Assembly (NCBI GenBank): GCA_007134165.1 | Contig: SLLJ01000449.1 | Location: 1-16,385 of the forward strand | DNA from: Nitriliruptoraceae bacterium | GTDB lineage: Bacteria; Actinomycetota; Nitriliruptoria; Nitriliruptorales; Nitriliruptoraceae | DNA: 16,385 bases | Reading direction: 5' to 3' | Shown: positions 13,994 to 16,385 of the stretch, piece by piece | Layout of the letters: the number at the start of each line of letters is the position of its first letter | Position numbering within the stretch: position 1 is the first letter of the stretch | Notes under the pieces: generated by a model | What the model saw: only the letters and a program-made list of their open reading frames with translations | What the model was told of the DNA's origin: nothing | Databases searched by the model: none | Translations under genes and position numbers: made by a program

Positions 13994-14461
13994 TCAGAGG
14001 GCACCGATCTCGCGCAGTGCGGCCTTCCACTGCTCCTGATCACGCGCCTCGGGCACCGGGTTGCGGTCGGTGTAGACCACCGTGCCGTCCTTGTCGATGA
14101 TGAAGGTGCCGCGCACCGCAATCCCCAGCGCCTCCTCGAACACCCCGTAGGTGCGGGCCACCTCGCCGTGCGGCCAGAAGTCGGCCAGCAGGGGGAACTC
14201 GAAGCCCTGCTCCTCGGCCCACTTCTTGTGGGTGAACGGCGAGTCCACCGACACCGCGAGGGTCTCGACCTCGTCGTTGCGGAACACCTCGATGGCGTCA
14301 CGGATGGCGCACATCTCGCCCTCGCAGACGCCGGTGAACGACAGCGGGTAGAACACCAGTACGACGTGCTTCTTGCCGCGGTAGTCCGACAGCCGCACGG
14401 GCTGGTTGGTCTGGTCCTTGAGTTCGAAGTCGGGGGCCGAATCGCCCTGCTGCACGCCCAT
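13994..14461 (-). CDS. Peroxiredoxin (AhpE-like, with BCP/PrxQ-type second Cys)
   Basis: This 155-residue thioredoxin-fold peroxidase reduces hydrogen peroxide, organic peroxides or peroxynitrite. The active site is P39-LSFT-G-V-C46, with peroxidatic Cys46. The segments FPLLADFWPHGEVARTYGVF and GIAVRGTFIIDKDG closely follow the actinobacterial AhpE pattern. In addition Cys51 gives C46-x4-C51, the arrangement of the resolving Cys in PrxQ/BCP enzymes, which mycobacterial AhpE lacks. It could thus work as an atypical two-Cys enzyme or be reduced by mycoredoxin; a glutaredoxin-like gene lies two genes upstream on the same strand. ATG 14461 follows GAGGAGA at good spacing. A TAGCCT element in the 80-base gap before it suggests its own promoter. 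Confidence 0.93.
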   Translation of the reverse strand: MGVQQGDSAPDFELKDQTNQPVRLSDYRGKKHVVLVFYPLSFTGVCEGEMCAIRDAIEVFRNDEVETLAVSVDSPFTHKKWAEEQGFEFPLLADFWPHGEVARTYGVFEEALGIAVRGTFIIDKDGTVVYTDRNPVPEARDQEQWKAALREIGAL

Positions 14462-14510
14462 GTGGTGGTCTCCTCACGACGGTGGGATCGGTGGGTGGTT
14501 GGTGGAGCGC

Positions 14511-14516
14511 AGGCTA
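14511..14516 (-). promoter_or_regulatory. Candidate -10 element (TAGCCT) for peroxiredoxin-guaB
   Basis: On the minus strand TAGCCT lies about 50 bases before the peroxiredoxin ATG, in the gap after rmuC. A convincing -35 is not seen. It is the third copy of this hexamer found upstream of a gene in the window. Confidence 0.35.
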
Positions 14517-14541
14517 GGGCACCGGCGCTGTACCCGGCACC

Positions 14542-15738
14542 TCACCCGGCGCCGTCCTCGTCACCGTCCCCGGCGCCGTCCTCGGACACGGCCGGCAGGC
14601 CCCGCTCCCGGCGCAGTTCGTCGACGGCGGCCAGGCGCCGCTCGAGCTGCCGACGGCGCGGACCGGTGAGCTCCTCGTAGGCCCGGGTGGTCTGGTCCAA
14701 GCCCCGCCCCAGACGCTCGAGCACCTCCACCGCCCGTCGCCACTGATCGCTCAGCCCTCCGAGCAGCGTGAGCATCTCGTCGCTGGCGCGCTCCACGGCG
14801 AAGGCGTCCACGGCCTGACGGATCACCGCCAGCACCGCGAACAGCGTCGAAGGTGAGCACAGCACGACCTTGCGGGCCAGCGCGTCGTCGAGCAGCGTGG
14901 GATCGTGTTCGTGCACGAAACCGTAGACCGCCTCGTTGGGAAGGAAGAGCAGCACCAGGTCCAGCGTGCCGCCTTCCGGATCGCGGTAGTCGCGCGTGGC
15001 CAGCTCACGGACCCGTGCCCGCACGTCGGTGAGGAAGGCCGCCAACCGCGCCTCCCGGTCGGCCTCGCCCTCCGCCTCGAGCATGGCCAGGTAGTTGGCG
15101 AGCGGGAACTTCACGTCGAGGTGCAGGACCCGGTCGCCGGGCAGCAGGAAGGTGACGTCGGGCCGGTTGCCCTGCGGGGTGGTGGTCTGGGTCCGGTAGC
15201 TGACCCCCTCGACGAACCCGGCGGCGCGCAGCACGTCCTCGGCGAGCCGCTCGCCCCACTGGCCGCGGGCCTGAGAGGAGGTCAGTGCCTCGCGCAACGC
15301 GCCGGTGGTGGCCGCCAGCTCGGCATGGGTGCGAGAGACCGCGCCGAGCTGCTCGGTGACCCCGCCGAGCTGGGTGGCCCGGTCGGCTTCGAGCTGACGG
15401 ACCAGGCCGTTGAGCTGCTCGAGGGTGCCGGCAACCCGCGCCAACTCGGCATCGATGAGTTGTTTGCGGGTCTGCAGCGCGTGCTCACCCTGGCGGTGCT
15501 GGTCGCCGAGTTCGTCGGCAGCCGCACGGCGCAGCGCGAGCACCGCCCGGTCGAGCTCAGCCCGGTGGCGGTCGCCGAGCGCCAGCAGCTCGGCCTGCTG
15601 CTGGCGGGTCAGCTCGTCGCGCACCTCGCTGAGCGCCGTGCGGGTCGCCTGCTGCAGCTGGCGGGCGAGCCACCAGCCCAGCAGTCCGACGGCGGCGAGC
15701 ACCACCAGCGCGAGGAGCGCCCCGGCCGAGCCGTCCAC
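14542..15738 (-). CDS. rmuC: DNA recombination protein RmuC homologue
   Basis: RmuC proteins are membrane-anchored coiled-coil proteins with a nuclease-like fold, proposed to limit DNA inversions and rearrangements at short repeats. The 398 residues show one N-terminal membrane helix (about 5-25, ALLALVVLAAVGLLGWWLA), a long coiled coil (about 28-165), and the RmuC domain with RGQWGERLAEDVLRAAGF, DVTFLLPGDRVLHLDVKFPL, LDLVLLFLPNEAVYGF and CSPSTLFAVLAVIRQ. D-V-K in the LDVKFP segment resembles the acidic-Lys motif of PD-(D/E)xK nucleases. An acidic Gly/Asp tail ends the protein. GTG 15738 starts one base after the glutaredoxin-like stop; its ribosome site is weak, so coupling is likely. Confidence 0.93.
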   Translation of the reverse strand: MDGSAGALLALVVLAAVGLLGWWLARQLQQATRTALSEVRDELTRQQQAELLALGDRHRAELDRAVLALRRAAADELGDQHRQGEHALQTRKQLIDAELARVAGTLEQLNGLVRQLEADRATQLGGVTEQLGAVSRTHAELAATTGALREALTSSQARGQWGERLAEDVLRAAGFVEGVSYRTQTTTPQGNRPDVTFLLPGDRVLHLDVKFPLANYLAMLEAEGEADREARLAAFLTDVRARVRELATRDYRDPEGGTLDLVLLFLPNEAVYGFVHEHDPTLLDDALARKVVLCSPSTLFAVLAVIRQAVDAFAVERASDEMLTLLGGLSDQWRRAVEVLERLGRGLDQTTRAYEELTGPRRRQLERRLAAVDELRRERGLPAVSEDGAGDGDEDGAG

Positions 15739-15739
15739 C

Positions 15740-16075
15740 TCAGCGCCCCGTGCGGCGGGCGCTGAGGCGCCACCGGCCTCGGGGTTCGGGCGCCGCTGGC
15801 AGCCAGTCGGGTGCCACCTCGGCGACGACCTCCAGCACCTGCCCGGCCGAAGGGTTGACCAGCATGCGCGGGCCCACCCGCACGGTCGGGACGGTCTCGT
15901 TGCCGTCAGCCGCCGCTCGGACCTCAGCGGCGGCTGACGGCTCCTGCCAGATGTCGACGCGTTCGTGCCGCAGCCCGCTGCGTCCCAGGCGCCGCAGCAG
16001 CGCGGCGCAGAACGGACAGCCGGGACGGACGTAGACGGTCACCGGGCTGGTCGTCGGATCCTGGCTGGCGGTCAT
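15740..16075 (-). CDS. Glutaredoxin/mycoredoxin-like protein
   Basis: The 111-residue protein has a glutaredoxin-type thioredoxin fold: VTVYVRPGCPFC with C20-P-F-C23 as the redox motif, the strand HERVDIWQ, and TVPTVRVG, which holds the cis-Pro before the substrate-binding strand. Such proteins reduce disulfides or mixed disulfides with low-molecular-weight thiols, which is mycothiol in most Actinobacteria; the CPFC motif differs from the CGYC often seen in mycoredoxin. The C-terminal 20 residues are Arg/Pro-rich beyond the fold. ATG 16075 has GGAAGGA just upstream; a longer frame to 16156 lies in the divergent promoter region. rmuC follows after one base, and a lipoprotein gene diverges across about 93 bases. 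Confidence 0.87.
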   Translation of the reverse strand: MTASQDPTTSPVTVYVRPGCPFCAALLRRLGRSGLRHERVDIWQEPSAAAEVRAAADGNETVPTVRVGPRMLVNPSAGQVLEVVAEVAPDWLPAAPEPRGRWRLSARRTGR

Positions 16076-16168
16076 GCTCGTCCTTCCGGAGCGGAGTGTG
16101 CAACCCTCACGGGCCTGCCGTCGTCCCACTGGGAGCAGACCACGGCCAACCGCCAAGGAGGATGCCCC

Positions 16169-16385
16169 ATGACCGCACGTCCCCGCACGCTGGTTTCCGT
16201 CCTCCTCGCCGCGCTCGCCGCCGTCGCGCTCGCCGTCGCCGGCTGCACGGCCGAGGAGGCGACCCCCGACGATCCCGACGAGCCGGTCACCGAACCGCCG
16301 CCCGAGGCTCCCGAGCCCGACGACGAACCCGCCGAGCCCGACCCGGACGTGACCGACGAACCCGATGCACCCGACGAGCCCGACG
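16169..16385 (+). CDS. Lipoprotein with acidic Pro/Asp/Glu-rich linker (3' end outside window)
   Basis: The frame from ATG 16169 is open to the right edge (72 codons). AAGGAGG at 16155-16161 gives a strong ribosome site seven bases before the start. Residues 1-26 form a lipoprotein signal: R4/R6, a hydrophobic core LVSVLLAALAAVALAV, and the lipobox V-A-G-C26, the lipidation site after cleavage. The following 46 residues contain 21 Asp/Glu, 14 Pro and no Lys or Arg, which suggests an extended spacer outside the membrane. The functional domain, if any, lies beyond the window, so the role cannot be told. It diverges from the glutaredoxin-like gene. Confidence 0.83.
   Translation, partial: MTARPRTLVSVLLAALAAVALAVAGCTAEEATPDDPDEPVTEPPPEAPEPDDEPAEPDPDVTDEPDAPDEPD

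Noticed and set aside
16124..16134. Palindrome TCCCA-C-TGGGA in the divergent promoter region
   Set aside because: It could be an operator, but it is short and single-copy in the region, and no regulator gene is near to support it.

Overview
The window is a very GC-rich, gene-dense stretch of chromosome with strong Shine-Dalgarno sites, frequent GTG starts, ATGA stop/start overlaps and almost no intergenic DNA; no gap between genes exceeds about 115 bases. The gene set points to a free-living actinobacterium (Actinomycetota): a Nif3-like protein paired with a C4 zinc-ribbon protein, a DUF3417-type glucan phosphorylase, an AhpE-like peroxiredoxin with a mycoredoxin/glutaredoxin-like protein nearby, and OtsA. 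A deep lineage such as Nitriliruptoria is possible, but I cannot fix the lineage from the sequence. No phage, transposon, CRISPR array or integration site is visible, and it reads as a core-type region.

Left part (1-4619). The 3' part of a large RCC1-repeat beta-propeller gene runs in from the left edge and converges on a hotdog-fold thioesterase gene. Diverging from the thioesterase is otsA (trehalose-6-phosphate synthase), followed closely by a membrane protein with a degenerate GGDEF domain. A hairpin holding both stop codons separates this from the next, convergent pair.

Middle (4633-10649). The zinc-ribbon coiled-coil protein and the Nif3-family protein form a minus-strand pair joined by an ATGA overlap. 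A tRNA-Val(UAC) gene follows on the plus strand, then glgP (glucan phosphorylase), a DHRS12-like short-chain dehydrogenase, and a second FabG-like short-chain dehydrogenase only 1 base downstream that has Ile where the catalytic Tyr should be.

Right part (10739-16385). A plus-strand operon encodes a DUF3467 protein, a Cof-type HAD phosphatase and a DUF5522 zinc/metal-motif protein. Its last junction carries a 17-bp tandem duplication that creates a six-codon relay frame. It converges, with a 33-bp overlap, on a small unknown protein that lies behind guaB (IMP dehydrogenase). Upstream of guaB on the same strand are the peroxiredoxin, rmuC and the glutaredoxin-like protein. A divergent lipoprotein gene with a highly acidic Pro-rich tail runs off the right edge.

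Functional threads: carbohydrate storage and stress (otsA, glgP), thiol redox (peroxiredoxin, glutaredoxin-like), nucleotide and DNA maintenance (guaB, rmuC), and several conserved proteins of unknown role. I did not find a clearly new multi-gene system. The most unusual points are the Tyr-less SDR, the duplicated start region of the DUF5522 gene, the strict 38-residue, C-x9-C propeller repeats, and two hairpins at gene junctions.
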